From Virgibacillus indicus (GTDB lineage: Bacteria > Bacillota > Bacilli > Bacillales > Amphibacillaceae): 64,000 nucleotides of DNA. Of the stretch, positions 26,757 through 34,802 are shown in pieces (position 1 is the stretch's first letter; every line of letters starts with the position of its first letter). Under the pieces are notes generated by a model. That model was not told the DNA's origin and made no database searches. It worked only from the letters and a program-made list of their open reading frames with translations. The stretch lies in assembly GCF_002266285.1 (NCBI RefSeq), contig NZ_NPMS01000003.1:292744-356743 (forward strand), written 5' to 3'. A program made the translations under genes and the position numbers.

Positions 26757-27413
26757 TTGAAAAAGAAAATAGTTATGGTTTTAGGGACTGTAGCAGGGCT
26801 TGCCTTATTGGGATTTGGTATTTTTCAATCAGGTGTATCATCGGCAAACCTGGAGCTTTCATCTGATGAGATTCGTGAAATTGTAGAGACTCAATATCCA
26901 GGAGAAATTATAGAATTGGGATTGGAAAAAGATACTGCCAATGCCTACTATGCGGTGAAAGTGGAAAGTGAAGGAAAGACATATGATTTAAGGCTAGATG
27001 GAAATTCAGGAGAGATCGTGAGCTTGGAAGAAGCAGAGAAGTTAACCAGTAATGCTGAAAAAGCAGATGACAAAGTTGATAAGCAAAAAGACGAGAAAAA
27101 TGACAATAGTAAGAAAAATAATGGTGAAAGCAAAAAAGAAGATAGTGATAATGCAAAAGATAATCAAGAGAATACAAACAGTAATGATAAGAAAGAATCA
27201 TCCAATAGTGCAATAATCAATTCAGATAAAGCGAGAGAGATTGCGTTAAGTCAATTTTCCGGAACGATTGAAAATATAGAACGTGATGAAGATGATGGAC
27301 AGCTTATTTATGAAATAGAAATAGTGAATGGTGAAGATGAGGCAGAAATTAAGATCAATGCATATACCGGGGAAGTTCTCGTTGTGGATATTGACTCAGA
27401 GGATGATGATTAA
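26757..27413 (+). CDS. Secreted double-PepSY protein 1 (YkoI/J-like)
   Basis: 218 residues: N-terminal signal/anchor helix (about 5-27), PepSY domain 1 (~34-85: SSDEIREIVETQYPGEI...YDLRLDGNSGEIVSLEE), a low-complexity K/D/E/N linker (~95-155), then PepSY domain 2 (~157-215: KAREIALSQFSGTIENIE...LIYEIEIVNGEDEAEIKIN). PepSY domains are extracytoplasmic protease-inhibitor or regulatory modules. TTG start after GGAAGGAGG. First of three tandem paralogues downstream of the two-component system. Confidence 0.85.
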   Translation: MKKKIVMVLGTVAGLALLGFGIFQSGVSSANLELSSDEIREIVETQYPGEIIELGLEKDTANAYYAVKVESEGKTYDLRLDGNSGEIVSLEEAEKLTSNAEKADDKVDKQKDEKNDNSKKNNGESKKEDSDNAKDNQENTNSNDKKESSNSAIINSDKAREIALSQFSGTIENIERDEDDGQLIYEIEIVNGEDEAEIKINAYTGEVLVVDIDSEDDD

Positions 27414-27423
27414 AAGCAGCAGA

Positions 27424-27457
27424 GCTGCCAGCAAAATGATGCTGGCAGCTTATTTCT
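27424..27457 (+). terminator. Terminator after PepSY gene 1
   Basis: GCTGCCAGCA / TGCTGGCAGC (27424-27433, 27440-27449) followed by TTATTTCTT. Confidence 0.88.
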
Positions 27458-27503
27458 TATGTAAAAATTGGTATAGTGATTGTATTAAAAAGTTAATAGC
27501 TAT

Positions 27504-27557
27504 CTCACCGAATTCTAATCTTACTCACACTGTACTTTCATTCTCCGAGGATATGAT
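27504..27557 (+). promoter_or_regulatory. Promoter of PepSY gene 2 with direct-repeat regulator site
   Basis: CTCACC-N5-CTAATC (27504-27520), 31 bases, then TATGAT (27552-27557): the same arrangement as upstream of the other two PepSY genes. About 130 bases of untranslated leader follow. Confidence 0.72.
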
Positions 27558-27603
27558 GTAAGTAACAAAAAAGGAAAGGTCAGGGTACTGAAAAGGGTAA
27601 ACG

Positions 27604-27641
27604 CATAAGCAAGAGAGGATGATTTGAGTCATTTGCTTATG
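27604..27641 (+). promoter_or_regulatory. Hairpin in the 5' leader of PepSY gene 2
   Basis: Perfect 9-base inverted repeat CATAAGCAA (27604-27612) / TTGCTTATG (27633-27641) in the unusually long leader; no T tract follows, so it is not a terminator. The sister genes have short leaders without it. Confidence 0.5.
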
Positions 27642-27689
27642 AAGGAAAGCTGCAGGAGCTGAACCTGGACTAAACAAGGAGGAAATGAA

Positions 27690-28514
27690 GTGAAAAGAAA
27701 ACTTGTTGCAACGATTGGTACATTGGCTGCAGCCGCTGTGTTGGGGTTAGGATTTTCACAATCAGGCGGGGTACAGGCAGAACCAAAATTTTCAACAGCG
27801 GATATTCATAAAAAGGTTTCAGAACAATACCCTGGAACTATTAAAGAATTGGAGCTGGCAAAAGAATCCAAAAAAGAAGTATATGAAGTAGAAATAGAGA
27901 TCAATGGTAAGGAATATGAATTGGAAGTTGACGGAAACACAGGTGAAATTTTAAATCTTGATGAAAAGACAGTACCTCCAGAAGAAAACGTGGTTAATAC
28001 GGTATCTGATAAGTTGATTATTACAGAAAAGAAAATGGATGAAGATGATAACAAAAAGGATGATAAAGCAGCTAAGCAGGATGACAAACCAGCCAAAAAG
28101 GAAAATAAAGCAGCTAAGCAGGATAACAATACTGTCAAAAAAGAAAGCAAACCAGCTAAACAATATGACAACACAGCTGAGAAGAAAAGCAAACCGGTTC
28201 AAAATGAAAAGCCATCCAATAAGCAGGCAGCCAATTCAAGCAAACAAGATAACTCAAAAGTGAACAATGAAAAAGTAAAAAAGAATAAAGAATCAGCCAA
28301 AATAGCAGTTATTGGTGAAAGTAAGGCTAAGCGTATTGCGTTAAGTCAGTTTTCTGGGAAGGTTGAGGAAATAGAGCTTGATAAAGACGATGGTCGATTA
28401 ATTTATGAAGTAGAAATTGAAAATGGCAATAGAGAAGCAGAGATTGACATTGATGCATATACAGGGGCTGTTCTGGTATTGGATATCGATACAGACGATG
28501 ATGACGACGATTGA
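27690..28514 (+). CDS. Secreted double-PepSY protein 2, long repetitive linker
   Basis: 274 residues with a signal helix (to about residue 30), PepSY domain 1 (~33-85), an expanded linker (~95-200) of degenerate repeats around PAKKENKAAKQDNN and KPAKQ, and PepSY domain 2 (~205-270: KAKRIALSQFSGKVEEIELD). It ends in a run of Asp (DTDDDDDD). The linker is highly charged and lysine-rich, which would make a long flexible extracellular spacer or wall-binding segment (inference). GTG start after AAGGAGG. Confidence 0.83.
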   Translation: MKRKLVATIGTLAAAAVLGLGFSQSGGVQAEPKFSTADIHKKVSEQYPGTIKELELAKESKKEVYEVEIEINGKEYELEVDGNTGEILNLDEKTVPPEENVVNTVSDKLIITEKKMDEDDNKKDDKAAKQDDKPAKKENKAAKQDNNTVKKESKPAKQYDNTAEKKSKPVQNEKPSNKQAANSSKQDNSKVNNEKVKKNKESAKIAVIGESKAKRIALSQFSGKVEEIELDKDDGRLIYEVEIENGNREAEIDIDAYTGAVLVLDIDTDDDDDD

Positions 28515-28519
28515 GATCG

Positions 28520-28545
28520 AGCTGTCATTGGCGGCTTTTGTTTTT
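28520..28545 (+). terminator. Weak terminator after PepSY gene 2
   Basis: AGCTG / CGGCT short stem directly after the stop codon, followed by TTTTGTTTTT. Confidence 0.45.
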
Positions 28546-28577
28546 GAGAAAGAGTTAACATCGAATGCCGAGCATGA

Positions 28578-28696
28578 GACCGAACGAAATGAATTCTGGA
28601 CCGAATGAATTGCGAATTGGACCGAATGAGGTGTGAGTTGGATCGGACAAAATGCGTAATCGACCGGACAGAATAAGAATGAGACCGGACGTCCAG
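28578..28696. repeat. 21-base tandem array, GACCGAA core (family B)
   Basis: Five full units and a partial one start exactly 21 bases apart at 28578, 28599, 28620, 28641, 28662 and 28683. Each begins GAYCGRA/GACCGGA; the rest is looser (GAATGAATTGCGAATTG-like). It occupies the gap between PepSY genes 2 and 3. Confidence 0.85.
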
Positions 28697-28801
28697 TACG
28701 TAACTGGTTAAAACAATCTCAAGAAATAATCTCACTTAAATAAACTACAAAAATCCAGTAGAGATCAGTTCTAATCCAGCTCATTCAGTTCAAATGAATT
28801 T

Positions 28802-28855
28802 CTCATCAAATTCTAATCTAGCTCTCAGCCTGTTTTCATCATCAACGGTTAAGAT
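28802..28855 (+). promoter_or_regulatory. Promoter of PepSY gene 3 with direct-repeat regulator site
   Basis: CTCATC-N5-CTAATC (28802-28818), 31 bases, then TAAGAT (28850-28855), the third copy of this layout. Confidence 0.72.
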
Positions 28856-28888
28856 ATAAGTAACAACAAACAAGGAGGACGAAAAAAA

Positions 28889-29473
28889 ATGAAAAAGAAA
28901 TTAGGAATTGCAATTGGAACATTAGCAGGAGCAGCAGTTATTGGATTAGGGGTGTTTCAATCCAGTGCAGCGCAGGCAGATCCAAAATTATCTACGGATG
29001 ATATCCGTCAGATGGTAACAGATCAATATGAAGGAACAATTACGGAAATGGAATTGGATAAAGAATTTAATAAAGTTGTTTATGAGGTAGAAATTGAAGA
29101 TGAAAAACAAGAAATTGATCTGAAGCTTGATGGAGATACTGGTGAGGTTATAAAGGAGAATAAAAAAGAAAGAAAAAATGATGGTATGAAAATCACTGAA
29201 AAAGAGAAAAAACAAAAATTGAACAACAGTGATATCCTAAGCACAGATGAAGTTACTAAGATTGCTTTAAATGAGTTTTCCGGAACAGTTACAGATCTAG
29301 AATTGGATGAAGATGATGACAGACTCATTTATGAAATTGAAATTAAAAATGGTGATGACGAAGCTGACTTTGAAATTGATGCTGTGAGTGGTGAGATCTT
29401 AGAATTAGAAATTGATACAGATGACGATAAAGATAAAGACGATGATGACGACGATGATCGTTATGACGACTAA
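28889..29473 (+). CDS. Secreted double-PepSY protein 3
   Basis: 194 residues: signal helix (about 4-28; AQA before DPKLST is a plausible signal-peptidase site), PepSY domain 1 (~33-85), a short lysine-rich linker (~88-112), PepSY domain 2 (~118-175: VTKIALNEFSGTVTDLELDEDD) and an Asp-rich tail. It is the most compact of the three paralogues; the linker is the main difference. RBS AAGGAGG and ATG 28889. Ends at a strong terminator. Confidence 0.85.
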   Translation: MKKKLGIAIGTLAGAAVIGLGVFQSSAAQADPKLSTDDIRQMVTDQYEGTITEMELDKEFNKVVYEVEIEDEKQEIDLKLDGDTGEVIKENKKERKNDGMKITEKEKKQKLNNSDILSTDEVTKIALNEFSGTVTDLELDEDDDRLIYEIEIKNGDDEADFEIDAVSGEILELEIDTDDDKDKDDDDDDDRYDD

Positions 29474-29501
29474 GACAAATGTGGTAAACCCCTTTAAAAA
29501 T

Positions 29502-29534
29502 AAAACCCCATGAGATCAGCTCTCATGGGGTTTT
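29502..29534. terminator. Bidirectional terminator
   Basis: AAAACCCCATGAGA / TCTCATGGGGTTTT perfect 14-base stem with 5-base loop between convergent genes. Confidence 0.95.
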
Positions 29535-29540
29535 ATTAAA

Positions 29541-31118
29541 TTATTCAGCCTTTACCACAAAATTATTTACAGCAGTTGCCTCAACTGTTTGGTGTTTTTC
29601 AAAATAGCTGCGGATCAGTTCTACGGCATCCTGCTGTATCTCTTTCATGACAGGTTTGCCCTTAAACATATTATAATTGCCGCCGCCTGTTGCACGGTAA
29701 TTATTTAATACAACTTGATAGGATTCGTACGCACTGACCGGAATGTCATTGTACAAAATTGATTCAACCCGTGAACCGAATGGTTTGGATACGTTAATTG
29801 TATATTCAATCCCTTCCCACATATCATAATTATAATGCTGTGGTTTTGGTTCAACATAATCCGGGTTGACAGCTATTTTATTATCACTGTCCAGCACAAA
29901 GTATTCTGCACTTTTTTCAAGCGCTTCTTTGATATCTTTGCCTGTCAGCTCAAGTACGACAAGTGTATTGGGATACATATAATTAGAAACAATATCACGC
30001 ATTGTAACAACAGAACTGAATCCTTCCGAGCTGTTATTAAGCAGGGAGGTAACCGAAATATCAACACCACTTGCATCCATTTGTACCTTTTGAATGAACT
30101 CGATAAAAGGATGCTTTTGGATTCTTGCCTGTAGTGAATCAGTAATGGACATATCTCCTTCAATATAGCCAATCGGCTGATCCAGCCATTTTTGGGTGGA
30201 GGTTTCCAGTTCTTCCATGTAATTCATTATATCCGGATCTGATTCAACGTTGTCAAGGTAGTGGAGACTTGCTTTTTTATCCGTAATACTCCAGCTGTTG
30301 CCATCCGATTCCAGGTCAATTTCAATTTCACCATAGGCCTGTCCATTATTACCAGGCTGAATAACCAATACATCATTGATCATGCCAGTTATTTTCCGAT
30401 GCTGGTGACCTGTTAATAAAATATCAATTCCTTCAATTTGCTCACACATCTGATATCCTTGATTTTCTCCTGTCAATACTTCAGTGGTTTCACCTGTTTC
30501 GATATTTCTTTCAAAACCGCCATGATAAGAAGCGATCAAAATATCCGGTTTCTCAGCTTGGCGAATCTTATTGACCCAATTTTGCAAAGAAGAAAAAGCA
30601 TCATCAAATTGAATCCCTTTAATATGGCCGGGGGATTCCCAATTAGGAATATAGTGTGTAGTCACTCCAACGATTGCAACCTTCACACCATTTAGGTTTT
30701 TTATGATATAGGGAGGTCCGAATTTTGGCTCACTTGTACGTTCGTTCAAAATATTTGCTGAAATCCAAGGGAAGTTTGATTGGTTTACAGCATCATTTAA
30801 AATATGACTTCCAAAGTTAAACTCATGATTGCCTATCACAGCCGCATCGATGCCAATTCGATTCATAATGCCGACCATGGGATTTCCCTTATCTGTATGA
30901 TCTTTTACGTAGTGGGTCATGAGCGGAGTCCCCTGAATTAAATCTCCATTATCCAAAACAATAATATTTTTATTCTCTGTTCGTTTCTTTTTTACGATTG
31001 AAGCATATTTAGCAAGCCCAATATCTGCAGCTTCGTTTGTACCATATAAGACAGGCATTGCATTGCCGTGTACATCACTTGTATATAGAAGTGTAATTTT
31101 TTCTGTATTGTTACCCAT
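29541..31118 (-). CDS. 5'-nucleotidase/metallophosphatase, apparently cytosolic
   Basis: 525 residues with a metallophosphoesterase domain (TSDVHGN, DNGDLIQGTP, IGNHEFNFG, SYHGG, LTGHQHR) and a 5'-nucleotidase C-terminal domain (~340-500; NNYRATGGGNYNMFKG). The YfkN/UshA-type enzymes hydrolyse nucleoside 5'-monophosphates or 2',3'-cyclic nucleotides. No signal peptide is present (the protein starts MGNNTEKITLLYTSD), so it should act inside the cell. It lies 66 bases after the phn permease genes on the same strand and probably belongs to that phosphorus-scavenging operon. Confidence 0.9.
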   Translation of the reverse strand: MGNNTEKITLLYTSDVHGNAMPVLYGTNEAADIGLAKYASIVKKKRTENKNIIVLDNGDLIQGTPLMTHYVKDHTDKGNPMVGIMNRIGIDAAVIGNHEFNFGSHILNDAVNQSNFPWISANILNERTSEPKFGPPYIIKNLNGVKVAIVGVTTHYIPNWESPGHIKGIQFDDAFSSLQNWVNKIRQAEKPDILIASYHGGFERNIETGETTEVLTGENQGYQMCEQIEGIDILLTGHQHRKITGMINDVLVIQPGNNGQAYGEIEIDLESDGNSWSITDKKASLHYLDNVESDPDIMNYMEELETSTQKWLDQPIGYIEGDMSITDSLQARIQKHPFIEFIQKVQMDASGVDISVTSLLNNSSEGFSSVVTMRDIVSNYMYPNTLVVLELTGKDIKEALEKSAEYFVLDSDNKIAVNPDYVEPKPQHYNYDMWEGIEYTINVSKPFGSRVESILYNDIPVSAYESYQVVLNNYRATGGGNYNMFKGKPVMKEIQQDAVELIRSYFEKHQTVEATAVNNFVVKAE

Positions 31119-31184
31119 CTGCTACATCCTTTCCATACGAAAGAAACGAAAGTAGAGGGTGCCTCTATTTCGTTTCTGTTTTAA

Positions 31185-31985
31185 CTATACTATTTTATTT
31201 CTAATTCTTGAAGATGCAAAGTCAATGATGGTTACGACAATAATGATTGCAAGCAAAATTGTACCCATTTCATTCCAGTTCCGGTTGTTGGATGCAAAAA
31301 TGATCATCGTACCAATACCGCCCGCACCCACGATACCAAGAATGGATGAAGCACGTATGTCTACTTCAAACCGATAAATCGCGAATGACAGGAACTCAGG
31401 AATAATTTGTGGCATAACGGCATAGAAAAGGATCTGAATTTTATTTGCCCCATTTGCTTCCATTGCCTGTACAACTTCCATATCAATTGATTCAATAATT
31501 TCGGAGAACATTTTTCCAAGCATCCCCGTTGAACCAATGGCTATTGCCAGAACCCCTGCAAATGCATTGGGTCCCACAGCTACAACGAACAGAATTGCCA
31601 GGATAAGATCCGGAAAAGCACGAACTGCTGATAATATCCATTTCCCGATCGTTGAAAATATTTTTCCACCCATCATATTATGTGCTGCAAGAAATGCGAG
31701 AGGTACCGCTAGTATTGCTGCCATCAGGGATCCGGCAAAAGCAATAAATACTGTTTCAAGCATACTCAAGGCAACTTCGCCAGTCGCTGTCCAATCCGGA
31801 CTGAATAACTTTGGAATTACCCGCTGAAAGTTATTTGCAGCACGCTCAATTGCTCGTCCCCAATCAATATCAATACTGACAAAGGTCCATACATATAAAG
31901 CGATGACTAATAAAGTGATAATTATCATTTTCAGCTTTTTATAAAGAGAGTTCTTTGGTTTTGGAGGTAATGAATAGGTTTCCAT
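31185..31985 (-). CDS. phnE: Phosphonate-type ABC permease, second subunit
   Basis: 266 residues, about six helices, with the inner-membrane EAA-like loop (EIIESIDMEVVQAMEANGANK) and the end signature ASSILGIVGAGGIGTMI of the PhnE family. Together with the adjacent paralogue it would form a heterodimeric channel. Its start overlaps the stop of the first permease gene by one base. Confidence 0.88.
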   Translation of the reverse strand: METYSLPPKPKNSLYKKLKMIIITLLVIALYVWTFVSIDIDWGRAIERAANNFQRVIPKLFSPDWTATGEVALSMLETVFIAFAGSLMAAILAVPLAFLAAHNMMGGKIFSTIGKWILSAVRAFPDLILAILFVVAVGPNAFAGVLAIAIGSTGMLGKMFSEIIESIDMEVVQAMEANGANKIQILFYAVMPQIIPEFLSFAIYRFEVDIRASSILGIVGAGGIGTMIIFASNNRNWNEMGTILLAIIIVVTIIDFASSRIRNKIV

Positions 31986-32800
31986 CAGATCAGCGCCTCC
32001 CTTAACTTCGTACTGATATATTCAATAATGATGACAACTGCGAAAATAAGAACAATGATCATCATAGCATTCGGATAATTATAAAACCCGAGCTGCTGGT
32101 TTAAAATAAGTCCAATACCACCTGCACCAACAAAACCAAGCACAACAGAAGCCCGAATGTTAATCTCAAATACATACAGTACTAATGAAGTAAATTGTGG
32201 CAGAACTTGCGGAACCAGTGCATACCAGATAACCTGATAAACATTCCCGCCAGAAGCCCGCATTGCCTCTAATGGGTTCATATCAACTGCTTCAATTGTT
32301 TCACTGATTAATTTTGCAAGGATACCTAATGAAAATACAACAAGTGCTAAAATACCAGGGAATAAACCAATTCCAAATAACCCTACAAAAATAACGGCCA
32401 AAACTAAATCAGGGATTGTACGAAGGATATTTAATACAGTCCGGGTTGTATAATATAATGGTTTAAATGTTGTTACATTCCGTGCGGCCAAAACAGCTAA
32501 TGGTACAGTTAGAATTGCTGCTATAGTAGTCGCGATAATTGCCATCTGAATCGTTTCCACCAATGGTCCCCAAATTGCTCCGATAACACCAAAGTTTGGC
32601 GGGAAGAACTTTTCCATTACTGTGAACATGTTCTCAAATGCTCCAGAGAATCCGCCAACCATTTCCTTTTGCGTCCAGAACATACTGAATAAATAAATCC
32701 CTAAAATAACAAAAAATATGATGCTTACCTGTACTTTTGTTTTAACAGGGTAAATAGGTGGTGTTTTCTTTTCAGCTAATGAATTGTTTTCATTTGTCAC
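31985..32800 (-). CDS. phnE: Phosphonate-type ABC permease, first subunit
   Basis: 271 residues with about six helices; EAA-like loop ETIEAVDMNPLEAMRASGGN and C-terminal ASVVLGFVGAGGIGLIL, clearly paralogous to the following permease. It starts inside the end of phnC (4-base overlap), so the three genes are translationally coupled. Confidence 0.88.
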   Translation of the reverse strand: MTNENNSLAEKKTPPIYPVKTKVQVSIIFFVILGIYLFSMFWTQKEMVGGFSGAFENMFTVMEKFFPPNFGVIGAIWGPLVETIQMAIIATTIAAILTVPLAVLAARNVTTFKPLYYTTRTVLNILRTIPDLVLAVIFVGLFGIGLFPGILALVVFSLGILAKLISETIEAVDMNPLEAMRASGGNVYQVIWYALVPQVLPQFTSLVLYVFEINIRASVVLGFVGAGGIGLILNQQLGFYNYPNAMMIIVLIFAVVIIIEYISTKLREALI

Positions 32801-33573
32801 GATTCATCTGCCCCCCCACGCAAGTCATCCTCACGTATGGAACGGCCGTAAATTTCTTCAAACGTCTTTTCTGATACTTCTGAGACCGGCCCGTCAAACA
32901 CTACTTCTCCGGCACGCATACCGATAATGCGATCGGCATATTCCATTGCCATATCGATGAAATGAAGGTTTACTATTGTCGTAATGTTATCCTCTTTGTT
33001 GATTTTCTTTAAATAAGTCATCACCTGATGTGAAGTCGGAGGGTCAAGAGAAGCCACCGGTTCATCAGCTAAAATGTATTTAGGTTTTTGTGTAAGGACA
33101 CGTGCAATACTGACACGCTGCTGCTGCCCGCCACTTAGTTCGTCTGCACGATTATAGATTTTTTCATCAATATTTACACGTTTTAAACTTTCATATGCCA
33201 GACTAATGTCCTCTTTTTTATAAAGATTGAGTATCGATCGTAATGTTCCTGTATGACCCAACCGGCCAGCCAGTACGTTTTTCAACACATTAGAACGTTT
33301 AACAAGGTTATAGTTTTGGAAGATCATGCCAACCTTTGTGCGCAATTTCCGAAGGTTGCCGCTGCGATAGTTAAGAATGTCCTCACCATCAACTTGAAGC
33401 GAACCGGAAGTTGGGGTAACCAAACGATTTATACTGCGGATAAAGGTAGATTTTCCTGCTCCAGATAAACCAACAATTACAACAAACTCCCCGTCTTTAA
33501 TCGTTGTATTTATTTTTTTAAGCCCTTCTGTGCCATTGGGATATACCAGGCTTACATCCTTAAATTCAATCAT
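32797..33573 (-). CDS. phnC: Phosphonate-type ABC transporter ATPase
   Basis: ATPase of 258 residues: Walker A GLSGAGKSTFIR, Q-loop MIFQNYNLVKR, signature LSGGQQQRVSIAR, Walker B ILADEPVASLDP, H-loop NLHFIDMA. The PhnC subfamily call comes from these and from the context. ATG 33573 is preferred: GGAGGA lies at proper spacing, while the longer TTG-started frame (33591) begins inside that RBS. Confidence 0.9.
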   Translation of the reverse strand: MIEFKDVSLVYPNGTEGLKKINTTIKDGEFVVIVGLSGAGKSTFIRSINRLVTPTSGSLQVDGEDILNYRSGNLRKLRTKVGMIFQNYNLVKRSNVLKNVLAGRLGHTGTLRSILNLYKKEDISLAYESLKRVNIDEKIYNRADELSGGQQQRVSIARVLTQKPKYILADEPVASLDPPTSHQVMTYLKKINKEDNITTIVNLHFIDMAMEYADRIIGMRAGEVVFDGPVSEVSEKTFEEIYGRSIREDDLRGGADES

Positions 33574-33626
33574 AATATGTACTTCCTCCAATTACAGACT
33601 TAAAACCTAATTAAATTCTTATAATT

Positions 33627-33658
33627 AGGAAAAAAAGGGGAGTGTTTCTCCCCTTTTG
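33627..33658 (-). terminator. Intercistronic terminator/attenuator between phnD and phnC
   Basis: AAAAGGGGAG / CTCCCCTTTT hairpin (33633-33642, 33648-33657) followed on the minus strand by a T tract. Because phnC-phnE-phnE lie downstream, it likely reduces transcription after the binding-protein gene. Confidence 0.85.
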
Positions 33659-33712
33659 AAATATTTAAAGCATATATACTTTCCGGAATACACTTCGCTA
33701 ACAGATTTATTC

Positions 33713-34684
33713 TTATAGTTCAATGTTATCTTTGAATTTTTGGTAAGTATCTTTTACTACTTGATACTCTTCATCAGTTGCTTCATCAATTTCATCCCAG
33801 TTATACACGTCATTCATGATTTGGATCATTTCTTCATCTTCGTTAAATGACAAGAAAATGTCTTTGATTTCTTGAACCAGCTCATCATCGAGTTCTTTTG
33901 TAACAGAGATCGTATCATTAGGAATCTCGTCTGTATAACCAAGAACGGTTAGTTTATCCATTACATCAGGATATTCTTCTTCAAGCTCTGTACGTACATC
34001 ATCAAAAGTAGTTGCTACATCAGCATCGCCTTCATAAACAGCAATAGCTGAACTATCATGTCCGCCTGATTGAATTGTTCCACTGAAGAAGTTGCTTTCT
34101 AATTCTGGTGCAGATGCATAATCAAATTCTTCCATTAACTGACTTGCAGGGAATAAGTAACCTGAAGTTGATCCCTGATCAGCATATGCCCAAACTTTTC
34201 CTTCTAAGTCTGCTAAACTTTCAATACCAGAATCAGAACGTACCAGATATTGTGCTTTATAAGTTCCTGAACCGTAACGGATGGATTTTAAGATTACTTC
34301 AACATCATATTGCTCATTTGCCAAAACATAACCAAATGCAGGAATAAATCCAATTTGAACTTGGTTGGCACCCATTGCTTCAACTAATGCGTTATAATTG
34401 GTCATAACCTGACCTTGTACTTCTATTCCTAATTCTTCACCTAAGCGTTTTGCTAAAGGTTCTACTGTATCAGCGATTGTATCAGAATCCTGTGATGGAA
34501 CGAATCCCATTACCAGTGTTTCCGGTGTTTCGGTTCCTTCAGCTTCTTCTCCGTTATCGCTGCTTGATTCTGCGTCGTCAGATCCATCACTTCCATTGCT
34601 GGAATCTGCGTCATCTGAACCTCCGCATGCTGCCAGTACAAGTGCTAATGCCAATACAAGCAAAAGACTATAAAGTTTTTTCAT
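33713..34684 (-). CDS. phnD: Phosphonate/phosphite-type substrate-binding lipoprotein
   Basis: 323 residues with a lipoprotein signal (lipobox LAAC, Cys20), an acidic Ser/Asp/Glu linker (residues ~22-55), then a periplasmic-binding fold of the PhnD/PtxB group (LVMGFVPSQDSDTI, VEALGANQVQIGFIPAFGYV-like, GSTSGYLFPASQL, GGHDSSAIAVYEGDADVATT). It captures an oxyanion such as phosphonate, phosphite or phosphate and delivers it to PhnC-PhnE. No C-P lyase or phosphonatase genes are in the window, so the ligand is undetermined. The RBS CTAGGAGGGTC is strong. Confidence 0.9.
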   Translation of the reverse strand: MKKLYSLLLVLALALVLAACGGSDDADSSNGSDGSDDAESSSDNGEEAEGTETPETLVMGFVPSQDSDTIADTVEPLAKRLGEELGIEVQGQVMTNYNALVEAMGANQVQIGFIPAFGYVLANEQYDVEVILKSIRYGSGTYKAQYLVRSDSGIESLADLEGKVWAYADQGSTSGYLFPASQLMEEFDYASAPELESNFFSGTIQSGGHDSSAIAVYEGDADVATTFDDVRTELEEEYPDVMDKLTVLGYTDEIPNDTISVTKELDDELVQEIKDIFLSFNEDEEMIQIMNDVYNWDEIDEATDEEYQVVKDTYQKFKDNIEL

Positions 34685-34763
34685 CTTGACCCTCCTAGGT
34701 AATATGTATATAAATTATCTTACTCTTATATTAAATAACATTTAGGCTTAAATTGCTAGTCTA

Positions 34764-34802
34764 TTTTCAGTATTTTTACAGGATCTTTACAAAAAGTTAC
34801 AT
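34764..34802. promoter_or_regulatory. Four-repeat PhoP-like box between phnD and the lipid kinase gene
   Basis: TTTTCA (34764), TTTACA (34775), TTTACA (34786) and GTTACA/TTACAT (34796/34797) follow each other with 10-11-base steps. This matches the B. subtilis PhoP consensus TT(A/T/C)ACA repeated with about 5-base gaps. The repeats read in the direction of the plus-strand gene; the phn operon is divergent. Confidence 0.65.

Noticed and set aside
28403..28735. Minus-strand frame with VRSNSHF-like seven-residue repeats
   Set aside because: It is the translation of the 21-base repeat array and the end of PepSY gene 2; no RBS, and it overlaps a real gene antisense.
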